Source of the DNA: Dialister sp.
GTDB lineage: Bacteria; Bacillota; Negativicutes; Veillonellales; Dialisteraceae
Assembly (NCBI GenBank): GCA_022722495.1
Contig: JAIJLI010000155.1
Coordinates: 1 to 5,678 of the forward strand
Reading direction: 5' to 3'
Length of the DNA stretch: 5,678 bases
Both the position numbers and the translations under genes were made by a program. The notes under the pieces were generated by a model, which saw only the letters and a program-made list of their open reading frames with translations, did not search any database and was not told the DNA's origin. Positions 1 to 4,937 of the stretch are shown in pieces (within the stretch, counting starts at the first letter, position 1; each line of letters opens with the position of its first letter).

Positions 1-100
1 GGGACACTCTGTCCAGCGCTTATTTTGCACTGCCTATGCAGTGTACACTGTATGTCTAAAGATTACCCCCTCTGTGTCCAATTTTAGTTTACCACTTCAG
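1..100. other. Left-edge non-coding stretch with two small hairpins
   Basis: I see no gene here. Two short inverted repeats are visible: ggaca/tgtcc (2-6 with 10-14, loop of 3) and cactgc/gcagtg (28-33 with 38-43, loop of 4). A segment around 78-100 (gtgtccaattttagtttacc and following) vaguely resembles the outer ends of IS3-type insertion sequences, but no transposase reading frame is visible and the resemblance is from memory. It could be the tail of something lying left of the window. Confidence 0.3.
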
Positions 101-258
101 CAGTCCCTTCCAAGGGAAGGAGCTCGCGTGGACACTCCCTCCTTCCTATGGAAGGAGGTGCCCCGAAGGGGCGGAGGTTGGATGGGGGGAAGCAGGATGA
201 AAAAAGATCGAGGGGAGATCGTCTCAAGTGCGTCGTTTACGAGAGCACCGCTATCCCC
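101..258 (+). repeat. Modular hairpin repeat, divergent copy
   Basis: This element has the same order of modules as the copies at 306, 4647 and 4770. It opens with a small ccttcc/ggaagg hairpin near 106-120. A stronger 9-bp hairpin follows (138-146 with 150-158, loop tat), then the second hairpin gccccgaaggggc (160-172), a linker, and a conserved tail at 213-258. The tail matches 4721-4766 at 40 of 46 positions by eye, including the runs tttacgagag and ccgct. No reading frame inside it looks protein-coding. It is probably a dispersed, non-autonomous intergenic repeat. Confidence 0.7.
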
Positions 259-305
259 ATATCGTTAGAGCGAATACATGCATGTGTGAAAAAATAATAC
301 CCTCG

Positions 306-382
306 ACAAAGCCTTCCCCGCGTGGGGAAGGTGGCGAGCAAAGCGAGCCGGATAGGGTACTAGCGGAATGAAAGAGAGTGGG
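306..382 (+). repeat. Modular hairpin repeat, copy nearly identical to 4647-4723
   Basis: The 77 bases match 4647-4723 with three differences (at 340, 367 and 379). First hairpin: ccttcccc gcgt ggggaagg (312-331). Second hairpin: ggcgagcaaagcgagcc (333-349), which folds as GGC-GA-GC-AAA-GC-GA-GCC with a tandem G-A mismatch. A constant linker reading ggatagggtactagcgg follows, then an AT-rich end containing atgaaagagag. The conserved tail seen in the other copies is not recognisable after this one. Near identity over 4.3 kb suggests recent spread or gene conversion. Confidence 0.85.
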
Positions 383-408
383 GATATGCGTTTCAAGCAG
401 GCGATTGA

Positions 409-436
409 CGGCAGCAAGCGAACGCCGATTTTTTTT
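409..436 (+). terminator. Weak intrinsic-terminator-like site
   Basis: A short GC stem cggc/gccg (409-412 with 424-427) is followed after one base by eight T residues (429-436). The stem is only 4 bp with an 11-base loop, so this is marginal. If real it would end transcription entering from the left of the window before the sppA promoter. Confidence 0.3.
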
Positions 437-492
437 AAGAGTGATGCCCGAAAGCAGCATGGAAGACACAAGTCAATAAAGGCTCCCTATCT

Positions 493-521
493 CTGACCAC
501 TGATTCGATCCTGACCACTGA
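493..521. repeat. Direct repeat ctgaccactga upstream of sppA
   Basis: The 11-mer ctgaccactga occurs at 493-503 and again at 511-521, an 18-bp period, just upstream of and overlapping the -35 area of the sppA promoter. The placement would suit a transcription-factor site, but no regulator is known from the window. Confidence 0.5.
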
Positions 522-545
522 ACCCCTTCTCTCCTGTGCTATAAT
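518..545 (+). promoter_or_regulatory. sppA promoter (extended -10)
   Basis: A perfect TATAAT lies at 540-545, preceded by TGC (537-539), giving an extended -10. The best -35 is the weak ctgaac at 518-523 with a 16-bp spacer. Transcription would start near 552, about 30 nt before the sppA start codon. The extended -10 can compensate for the poor -35, as is known for SigA-type promoters. Confidence 0.65.
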
Positions 546-583
546 GAAACTATCAGCCAATACATACGAAAGGACGACTTCTA

Positions 584-1534
584 ATGACGATACAGACGAA
601 AAGAAAATGGATCCTGCTTCTCGCAGTCCTGCTCCTGGCAGCGGCGCTCTCGGTGGGCAGCACATCCCTTTGGAAAGCAGAAAAGGAAAAGCGTGGAGAG
701 GGCTATGTAGCCGTCGTGCGCATCGACGGCGCGATCTACGGCGGACCGGAGACGGACTCGATGCTGAGTGGCTCTTCCGGCTCCTCCTCCGAGGAGATCA
801 TGCGAGAGCTTCAGGAAGCCAGAAAGGATCCGCAGGCAAAAGCTATCCTGATCCGCATCAACAGCCCGGGCGGCTCGACAGGAGCGACCCAGGAGATCGC
901 AGAAGAAATGGATAAGATCCGCAGCAGCAAGAAGCCCATCGTGATCTCCATGGGTGATATGTGCGCCTCGGCAGGCTACTGGCTGGCGAGCAAGGGGAAT
1001 TACATTTTCGCCTCTCCGGCCACCATGACGGGCAGCATCGGCGTCTATATGGACTATACCAATATCGAAGACCTGATGGATAAGGTCGGCGTCAAGAATG
1101 ATAAGATCAAGAGCGGCGCGCACAAGGATATCCTCTCCATGTACCGCCCGATGACAGGCGAAGAGCGCGAGATGCTGCAGACCATGGTCGATGACATTTA
1201 CCACCAGTTCGTCCAAACCGTGGCGGACGGACGCCATATGGATGAAGAGAAAGTAAAGAGCATCGCCGATGGGCGCATCCTGACCGGCCGCCAGGCACAG
1301 GATCTTGGCCTTGTCGATGCCATGGGCAATTATTATGATGCGCTAAACTACGCTGCCTCGAGCGGCGGGCTCGATGTGGATCATATAGAGACCCGCTCGT
1401 ATACGAATAGCGCAGTGACACTTCGCTCCCTCCTTCGCGGCGAAGCCGTCCGGCTCTCGAATGTCATGGGAGAATCCATGGCAGGGAGTATGAAAAAGGC
1501 ATTGACAGAAGGGGAAAATCCCACGATAAAGTGA
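584..1534 (+). CDS. sppA: Signal peptide peptidase SppA, short Gram-positive form
   Basis: This is a membrane-anchored serine protease (S49 family) that degrades signal peptides left in the membrane after secretion. The 316-residue product is about the size of the Bacillus subtilis protein and half that of E. coli SppA, which carries a duplicated domain. One N-terminal transmembrane segment covers about residues 8-30, so the catalytic domain should lie outside the cytoplasm. The oxyanion-loop motif RINSPGGS is at 91-98. The nucleophile is Ser129 in CASAGYW. Lys181 in SGAHKDI is the general base; the 52-residue separation equals that of Ser147/Lys199 in the B. subtilis enzyme. MTGSIGVYMD (148-157) is another family signature. 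The start is supported by GAAAGGA (568-574) nine bases upstream. The yip1-like gene follows after 190 bp of tandem repeat without a convincing terminator, so partial co-transcription is possible. Confidence 0.95.
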   Translation: MTIQTKRKWILLLAVLLLAAALSVGSTSLWKAEKEKRGEGYVAVVRIDGAIYGGPETDSMLSGSSGSSSEEIMRELQEARKDPQAKAILIRINSPGGSTGATQEIAEEMDKIRSSKKPIVISMGDMCASAGYWLASKGNYIFASPATMTGSIGVYMDYTNIEDLMDKVGVKNDKIKSGAHKDILSMYRPMTGEEREMLQTMVDDIYHQFVQTVADGRHMDEEKVKSIADGRILTGRQAQDLGLVDAMGNYYDALNYAASSGGLDVDHIETRSYTNSAVTLRSLLRGEAVRLSNVMGESMAGSMKKALTEGENPTIK

Positions 1535-1559
1535 GGAGTATTAGACTAGGAGACTAAGG

Positions 1560-1678
1560 GATATCAGAAGTCAGAAGTCAGAGGTTTGAAGTCTAAAGTC
1601 TAAAGTCTGAAGTCTAAAGTCTAAAGTCTGAAGTCTAAAGTCTGAAGTCTAAAGTCTAACGTCTCCAAGTCTGATATC
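1560..1678. repeat. Heptanucleotide tandem array 1 with inverted-repeat ends
   Basis: Fourteen 7-bp units lie in register from 1567 to 1664. The first three are degenerate (gaagtca, gaagtca, gaggttt). Then come gaagtct (G) and aaagtct (A) in the order G A A G A A G A G A, and finally aacgtct. The GAA order makes two 21-bp higher-order repeats (1588-1608, 1609-1629) followed by two 14-bp ones (1630-1657). The array is bounded by a 9-bp inverted repeat, gatatcaga at 1560-1568 and tctgatatc at 1670-1678. Its right end, gtctccaagtctga (1661-1674), recurs exactly at 2363-2376. Heptanucleotide arrays (STRRs) are known from cyanobacteria; I do not know this family. Confidence 0.9.
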
Positions 1679-1699
1679 TCAAAGACTTCCCCATATCAT
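1671..1699 (+). promoter_or_regulatory. Possible promoter for the yip1-like gene
   Basis: Candidate -35 ctgata (1671-1676) and -10 tatcat (1694-1699) are spaced 17 bp apart. The -35 falls inside the terminal inverted repeat of the heptamer array, so array and promoter would be physically linked. The match is moderate and the resulting untranslated leader would be under 20 nt. The gene could instead be read from the sppA promoter. Confidence 0.3.
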
Positions 1700-1724
1700 A
1701 CATTCATTCCAAAGGAGCAACTCC

Positions 1725-2315
1725 ATGAATACCTTTCTTGATCTTGTCTACTCGCTGATCGTGACACCGCGGGCGGCGCTCTATGACATCACCCGCGGCG
1801 AACGCCTTCGTGAAGCGGGGATCCTATGGCTCTTTACACTTTTCTTGACAGCGGTATCCGCCTTCTCAGAAGGGCCTGGGCTTCTTGTCGAGTTTCTGGC
1901 CGTGCTTCTCTTTCTGGGGCTTTCCCTCCTTGTCCACAGCGCCGTGACAGACTACCTCTCCGGACTTCTCGGCGGACAAGGGAGCGCGAAGGGCATCACC
2001 GCCGGATTCATGGCGGCATCGCTGCCACTTGCCTTCTCCGTCTTCTTTACACTGGCAGAAAGCATTGGACTTTCCTTCCTCTCCGGCATAGGTTCCTTTG
2101 CGATCTGCGTGTGGACCTTCGTCCTTGATGTCCTTGCGATCCGCGAGAACTATTTCTTTTCCACCGGGAAATCCGTCCTGATCGCCATCGCGCCCTACGT
2201 GATGCTCCTTCTTTTTCTGCTGCTTCTTGCGATGATCGGCGTCTTCGCCGCCGTGGCAGGTCTTTCGGAAATGGAAGAGATGCAGGAGCTCGGATCGGTA
2301 TTGGGATCGATCTAA
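1725..2315 (+). CDS. Yip1-family integral membrane protein
   Basis: The 196-residue protein has about five hydrophobic segments: roughly 33-47, 52-72, 90-110, 115-138 and 149-178. The pattern fits the Yip1 domain (Pfam Yip1 type): an N-terminal amphipathic stretch with a TPRAALYDI-type motif (14-22), a polar loop with HSAVTDYLSGLLGGQGS (71-87) after the second helix, and an AIRENYFFSTGKS loop (138-150) before the last helix. The cytoplasmic N-terminus and acidic C-terminus (SEMEEMQE, 181-188) are predictions. Bacterial Yip1 proteins have no established reaction; links to membrane trafficking come from eukaryotic relatives. The start is well supported by AAAGGAG (1711-1717), seven bases upstream. 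It could share a transcript with sppA, which would fit a membrane-homeostasis role, but that is inference. No catalytic motif is visible. Confidence 0.75.
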   Translation: MNTFLDLVYSLIVTPRAALYDITRGERLREAGILWLFTLFLTAVSAFSEGPGLLVEFLAVLLFLGLSLLVHSAVTDYLSGLLGGQGSAKGITAGFMAASLPLAFSVFFTLAESIGLSFLSGIGSFAICVWTFVLDVLAIRENYFFSTGKSVLIAIAPYVMLLLFLLLLAMIGVFAAVAGLSEMEEMQELGSVLGSI

Positions 2316-2338
2316 ATGAGAAATGACATCGGAGGACA

Positions 2339-2378
2339 GAAGTCTGAAGTCTGAAATCTAAAGTCTCCAAGTCTGACG
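2339..2378. repeat. Heptanucleotide tandem array 2 (short)
   Basis: Four units in register: gaagtct (2339-2345), gaagtct (2346-2352), gaaatct (2353-2359) and aaagtct (2360-2366). The closing motif gtctccaagtctga (2363-2376) is identical to the right end of array 1. It lies 24 bp after the yip1-like stop codon. Same family and orientation as array 1, with fewer units. Confidence 0.85.
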
Positions 2379-2400
2379 CCTTTCCTTCTCTTCTAAGCTA

Positions 2401-2409
2401 TGCTATAAT
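2401..2409 (+). promoter_or_regulatory. Extended -10 promoter upstream of a hairpin terminator
   Basis: TGC plus TATAAT (2401-2409) repeats the decamer tgctataatg of the sppA promoter (537-546). No good -35 is found at 16-18 bp. Transcription would start around 2416, only some nine bases before the hairpin at 2425-2453. The first transcribed bases, gaaaaacgta (2412-2421), recur at 5133-5142 below the SWIM-gene promoter. Confidence 0.5.
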
Positions 2410-2424
2410 GTGAAAAACGTAGCG

Positions 2425-2456
2425 AAGGAGCTTAACGTAAGTTACAGCTCCTTTTT
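2425..2456 (+). terminator. Intrinsic terminator with GTAA tetraloop
   Basis: The stem aaggagct pairs with agctcctt (2425-2432 with 2446-2453) and continues as taac/gtta (2433-2436 with 2441-2444) past a single bulged C at 2445, closing on the GNRA-type loop gtaa (2437-2440). That gives 12 base pairs followed by a T-tract through 2456. It can end the sppA/yip1 transcript. Because a promoter sits immediately upstream, it may also cap a very short RNA or act as an attenuator ahead of glmS. Confidence 0.8.
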
Positions 2457-2494
2457 CTGTGTGCCACCGGGAAATATCATATTTTTATGACATG

Positions 2495-2503
2495 TGATAT
2501 AAT
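2495..2503 (+). promoter_or_regulatory. Probable glmS promoter (extended -10)
   Basis: TGA plus TATAAT (2495-2503) forms an extended -10 downstream of the terminator. The -35 region is AT-rich and matches poorly. Transcription would start near 2510, giving glmS a leader of about 210 nt. A further TATAAT at 2543-2548 is a weaker alternative because its -35 region lies in a GC-rich hairpin. Confidence 0.55.
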
Positions 2504-2521
2504 AAACTCCGTATGAATACC

Positions 2522-2572
2522 TGCGGACGTTGTCCGCATTTCTATAATATCTGATTCTGCGATCGAATCGCA
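2522..2572. promoter_or_regulatory. Twin look-alike hairpins flanking a TATAAT in the glmS leader
   Basis: Hairpin one is tgcggac gtt gtccgca (2522-2538). Hairpin two is tgcgat cga atcgca (2558-2572). Both open with ctgcg and end in cgcatttc, and their starts are 36 bp apart. A TATAAT (2543-2548) lies between them. They could be operator half-sites at DNA level or small stem-loops in the leader RNA. The inverted repeats are seen directly; the function is unknown. Confidence 0.5.
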
Positions 2573-2599
2573 TTTCCCTTACTCATAATAAGAATAAGA

Positions 2600-2712
2600 T
2601 CCTCTGGCCCATGAGCAGAGAAAGCAAGGCGCATAGCCTTCTTTCAAAGACAGCCCTGATGGAAAAGGGTGGCCCGGAGCGGCAGAGCATTCCAAAGAAA
2701 TACGCAAGGAGG
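2600..2712 (+). promoter_or_regulatory. Foldable glmS leader with alternative pairings
   Basis: A strong hairpin gaaag(c)aaggc / gccttctttc covers 2620-2645: ten pairs, one bulged C at 2625, loop gcata. A second, gccct/agggt, covers 2653-2670. The segment tcctctggcc (2600-2609) has three competing partners: local cagag (2616-2620), distal ggcagag (2681-2687), and the glmS ribosome binding site at 2708-2713. That competition could form a translational switch. I cannot find the conserved GCGCC and GACGAGG core of the glmS ribozyme, nor another riboswitch I know. Pairings were found by eye; no energy was computed. Confidence 0.4.
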
Positions 2713-2720
2713 AATACCGT

Positions 2721-4547
2721 ATGTGTGGTATTGTAGGTTATGTGGGCAGCGGCGAAGCGTCCCGCTTTTTGATCGATGGGCTGAGACGCCTCGAATATCG
2801 CGGCTATGATTCGGCTGGCATCGCTATCTATGACAAAGGTACGATCTCTATCGAAAAGAAAAAAGGTCGTCTGGCAAATCTGGAAGCTGCATTGAAAGCG
2901 CATCCGCTCACCGGACACATCGGCATCGGGCATACCCGCTGGGCGACGCATGGACAGCCATCGGATCGGAATGCCCATCCGCATGGCGACTGCCATAATC
3001 ATTTCGTCATTGTACACAATGGCATCATCGAAAACTACATGACGCTCAAGAAGCAGCTGATCGACGAAGGCCATGTCTTCAAGTCGGATACCGACACCGA
3101 AGTCGTGGCACACCTTCTCGAAAAGATGGATGACGGAGACTTCTTCTCTACCGTCCGTAAGGTCCTTTCCGTGATCGAAGGCTCCTACAGCCTCGTCATC
3201 ATGGATAAGGCGGTGCCGGACACCATCATCTGCACGAAGAAGGACAATCCGCTCATCATCGGCCTTGGCGATGGCGAGAATTTCATCGCCTCCGACATCC
3301 CGGCCGTCATCAACCATACCAGAAAGATCTATATCCTGGACGACTGCGAGCTAGCCATCGTGAAGAAGGATGGCGTTTCCCTCTTCGATGCCGAAGGCAA
3401 GCCGATCAAAAAGGAAATCCAGGAAGTCAAGTGGAGCGCAGAAGCTGCTGAAAAAGGCGGCTACCCGCATTTCATGCTGAAGGAGATCTATGAACAGCCC
3501 AAGGCTGTCCACGATACCGTGCAGCTCCATCTCAATAAAGACGGCTCTGTCAATTTCGACGATCTCGGCTGGACGAAAGAATGTCTCTCCGGCATCGATC
3601 ACATCCTGATCACCGCCTGCGGCACGGCGTACCATGCCGGCCTCGTTGCGAAGCACTACATCGAACGCTTCGTAAAGATCCCTGTATCTGTAGAGATCGC
3701 TTCCGAATATAGATACAGCCGTCCGCTCACGACCGATAAGACCCTCTGCATCGTAGTCAGCCAGTCCGGCGAGACCATCGACACCCTGGCGGCGCTCAAA
3801 GAAGCGAAACGTCTCGGCGCGAAGAGCCTCGCCGTGACGAATTCCATCGGCTCCTCCATTGCGCGTGAAGCTGACAATGTCGTCTACACCCTGGCAGGCC
3901 CGGAGATCGCCGTCGCTTCTACGAAAGCCTATACCACCCAGCTCGTGGCGCTCCTGCTCCTTGCCCTCTACATGGGCCAGCTGAAAGGCACACTGAAGCC
4001 CGCACTCATCCAGAAGATCACCACCGCACTGAGAGATCTGCCGGATCAGATCGACACCGTGCTTGATGAAAAAGAACACATGGCAGACGTCGCTGAAAAG
4101 CTCATCAAGGCGAATGATATTTTCTACCTTGGCCGCTCCATCGACTATGCGATCGCCATGGAAGGCGCACTGAAGCTGAAAGAAGTCTCCTACATCCATG
4201 CGGAGTCCTACGCGGCCGGTGAACTGAAGCATGGCACCCTCGCCCTCATCTCGCCGGAGACCCCGGTCATCGCCGTAGCGACACAGGACGATGTCAGCGC
4301 AAAGATGTACAGCAATATTCAAGAAGTCCGCGCCCGCGGTGCCGAAGTCCTCGGCATCGGCTTTGTCGATGACACAGAGATCGCGAAGTACACGACCGAG
4401 ACCGTCCGTATCCCGAGAGTCGATCCCTTCATCGCACCGATCCTTGCCGTCATCCCGATGCAGCTCCTCGCTTACTACACCTCTATCAAGAGAGGAAATG
4501 ATGTGGATAAGCCGAGAAATCTCGCAAAATCCGTGACCGTAGAATAA
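2721..4547 (+). CDS. glmS: Glutamine--fructose-6-phosphate aminotransferase (isomerizing)
   Basis: GlmS converts fructose-6-phosphate and glutamine to glucosamine-6-phosphate and glutamate, the committed step to UDP-GlcNAc for peptidoglycan; it acts in the cytoplasm. At 608 residues it is full length (E. coli 609). The N-terminal glutaminase domain (about 2-220) has nucleophile Cys2 in MCGIVGY, HTRWATHG (71-78), HNGIIENY (99-106) and SDTDTE (122-127). The first SIS domain has TACGTAYHA (298-306), the sugar-phosphate loop SQSGETIDT (347-355) and ASTKAYTTQ (399-407). The second SIS domain has the KLKEVSYIHAE stretch with Glu488 (485-495), His504 in ELKHG, and the C-terminal DKPRNLAKSVTVE with Lys603. 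All catalytic positions I can check are intact. AAGGAGG (2706-2712), eight bases upstream, fixes the start. It appears monocistronic: its own promoter region before it and a strong terminator after it. Confidence 0.98.
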   Translation: MCGIVGYVGSGEASRFLIDGLRRLEYRGYDSAGIAIYDKGTISIEKKKGRLANLEAALKAHPLTGHIGIGHTRWATHGQPSDRNAHPHGDCHNHFVIVHNGIIENYMTLKKQLIDEGHVFKSDTDTEVVAHLLEKMDDGDFFSTVRKVLSVIEGSYSLVIMDKAVPDTIICTKKDNPLIIGLGDGENFIASDIPAVINHTRKIYILDDCELAIVKKDGVSLFDAEGKPIKKEIQEVKWSAEAAEKGGYPHFMLKEIYEQPKAVHDTVQLHLNKDGSVNFDDLGWTKECLSGIDHILITACGTAYHAGLVAKHYIERFVKIPVSVEIASEYRYSRPLTTDKTLCIVVSQSGETIDTLAALKEAKRLGAKSLAVTNSIGSSIAREADNVVYTLAGPEIAVASTKAYTTQLVALLLLALYMGQLKGTLKPALIQKITTALRDLPDQIDTVLDEKEHMADVAEKLIKANDIFYLGRSIDYAIAMEGALKLKEVSYIHAESYAAGELKHGTLALISPETPVIAVATQDDVSAKMYSNIQEVRARGAEVLGIGFVDDTEIAKYTTETVRIPRVDPFIAPILAVIPMQLLAYYTSIKRGNDVDKPRNLAKSVTVE

Positions 4548-4556
4548 TAGAACCAG

Positions 4557-4599
4557 AAACCGCTCTGCAAAGCCAGTCTTCGCAGAGCGGTTTTTGTTT
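4557..4599 (+). terminator. glmS intrinsic terminator
   Basis: A perfect 12-bp stem, aaaccgctctgc with gcagagcggttt (4557-4568 with 4582-4593), closes a 13-base loop and runs into tttttgttt (4591-4599). It begins ten bases after the glmS stop codon and is a textbook Rho-independent terminator. The A-rich base of the stem's left arm could give weak activity for transcripts arriving on the opposite strand. Confidence 0.95.
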
Positions 4600-4611
4600 G
4601 CACAGAATGCA

Positions 4612-4766
4612 AGCGCGGCATTTGTGAGAATGCCGCTGTCCCCGACACAAAGCCTTCCCCGCGTGGGGAAGGTGGCGAGCGAAGCGAGCCGGATAGGGTA
4701 CTAGCGGTATGAAAGAGAGCGGGAGATCGTCACAAGTGCGCCATTTACGAGAGTGCCGCTGTCCCC
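4612..4766 (+). repeat. Modular hairpin repeat, full copy plus preceding tail fragment
   Basis: A tail-like piece comes first: gcggcatt/aatgccgc (4615-4622 with 4629-4636, 8-bp stem) ending in ccgctgtcccc, which resembles the conserved tail at 4735-4766. The full element follows: hairpin ccttcccc gcgt ggggaagg (4653-4672), second hairpin ggcgagcgaagcgagcc (4674-4690), the constant linker, and the conserved tail (4721-4766). Positions 4647-4723 match 306-382 at 74 of 77 bases; the tail matches 213-258 at 40 of 46. It directly abuts the next copy, so the elements are head-to-tail here. Confidence 0.85.
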
Positions 4767-4836
4767 GGCAAAGCCTTCCCCTCGAGGGGAAGGTGCCCCG
4801 AAGGGGCGGATAGGGCACTGGCGGTATGAAAGACAG
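4767..4836 (+). repeat. Modular hairpin repeat, copy with the alternative second hairpin
   Basis: The first hairpin ccttcccctcgaggggaagg (4774-4793) is a perfect 20-bp palindrome. The second hairpin here is gccccgaaggggc (4795-4807), as in the copy at 160-172, instead of the ggcgagc form of its neighbour. The linker ggatagggcactggcgg and the atgaaaga end are shared with the neighbour. The conserved tail is absent or badly degraded after this copy. Confidence 0.85.
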
Positions 4837-4886
4837 ATGAGGAAAACGGAGAAGTGCGCGGCACATGTGTGGAAAGCGTGAGTTTC

Positions 4887-4928
4887 TGACCGCGAATGAC
4901 CAAGATTTCTCACTTTGCTCGAAATGAC
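4887..4928 (-). repeat. Separate interspersed repeat with a tandem G-A hairpin
   Basis: The segment from ctgaccgcgaatgacc to ctcgaaatgac resembles an interspersed intergenic repeat type seen in many Firmicutes genomes (recognised from memory). On the minus strand, 4925-4905 folds as ATTTC-GA-GC-AAA-GT-GA-GAAAT: a 5-bp outer stem, a tandem G-A mismatch, two inner pairs including a G-T wobble, and an AAA loop. That is the design of the second hairpin in the element at 333-349, in the opposite orientation. Confidence 0.55.
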
Positions 4929-4937
4929 GATACAGGA

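Noticed and set aside
78..100. Insertion-sequence terminal repeat
   Set aside because: Only a loose resemblance to IS3-type ends; no partner inverted repeat, target duplication or transposase frame is visible in the window.
251..469. Minus-strand small reading frames with SFIPLVPYPARFARHLPHAG-type peptides, also at 4486-4866
   Set aside because: They are translations of the hairpin repeat elements. The repeated peptide reflects the DNA repeat, not a protein family.
1567..1664. CRISPR-like repeat array
   Set aside because: Units are 7 bp and contiguous with no unique spacers, and no cas genes are nearby.
2660..2682. T-box antiterminator resemblance (agggtgg followed by cccgg)
   Set aside because: Only the agggtgg half fits the T-box consensus; ACCGCG is missing, there is no Stem I or terminator, and glmS is not a usual T-box target.
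2600..2712. glmS ribozyme
   Set aside because: Expected by gene context in Firmicutes, but the conserved core segments (GCGCC at the cleavage site and GACGAGG) are not found in order in the leader.
2611..2736. A 41-codon upstream reading frame overlapping the glmS start by 16 bases (starts MSRESKAHSL)
   Set aside because: No ribosome binding site precedes its ATG, the composition is unremarkable, and the region folds as RNA. A coupled leader peptide is possible but unsupported.
2583..3317. Long minus-strand open frame antisense to the start of glmS
   Set aside because: It mirrors the third-position GC bias of glmS, lacks recognisable motifs and contradicts a certain gene on the other strand. 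The same applies to 3351-4322 and to the frame antisense to sppA at 581-1237.
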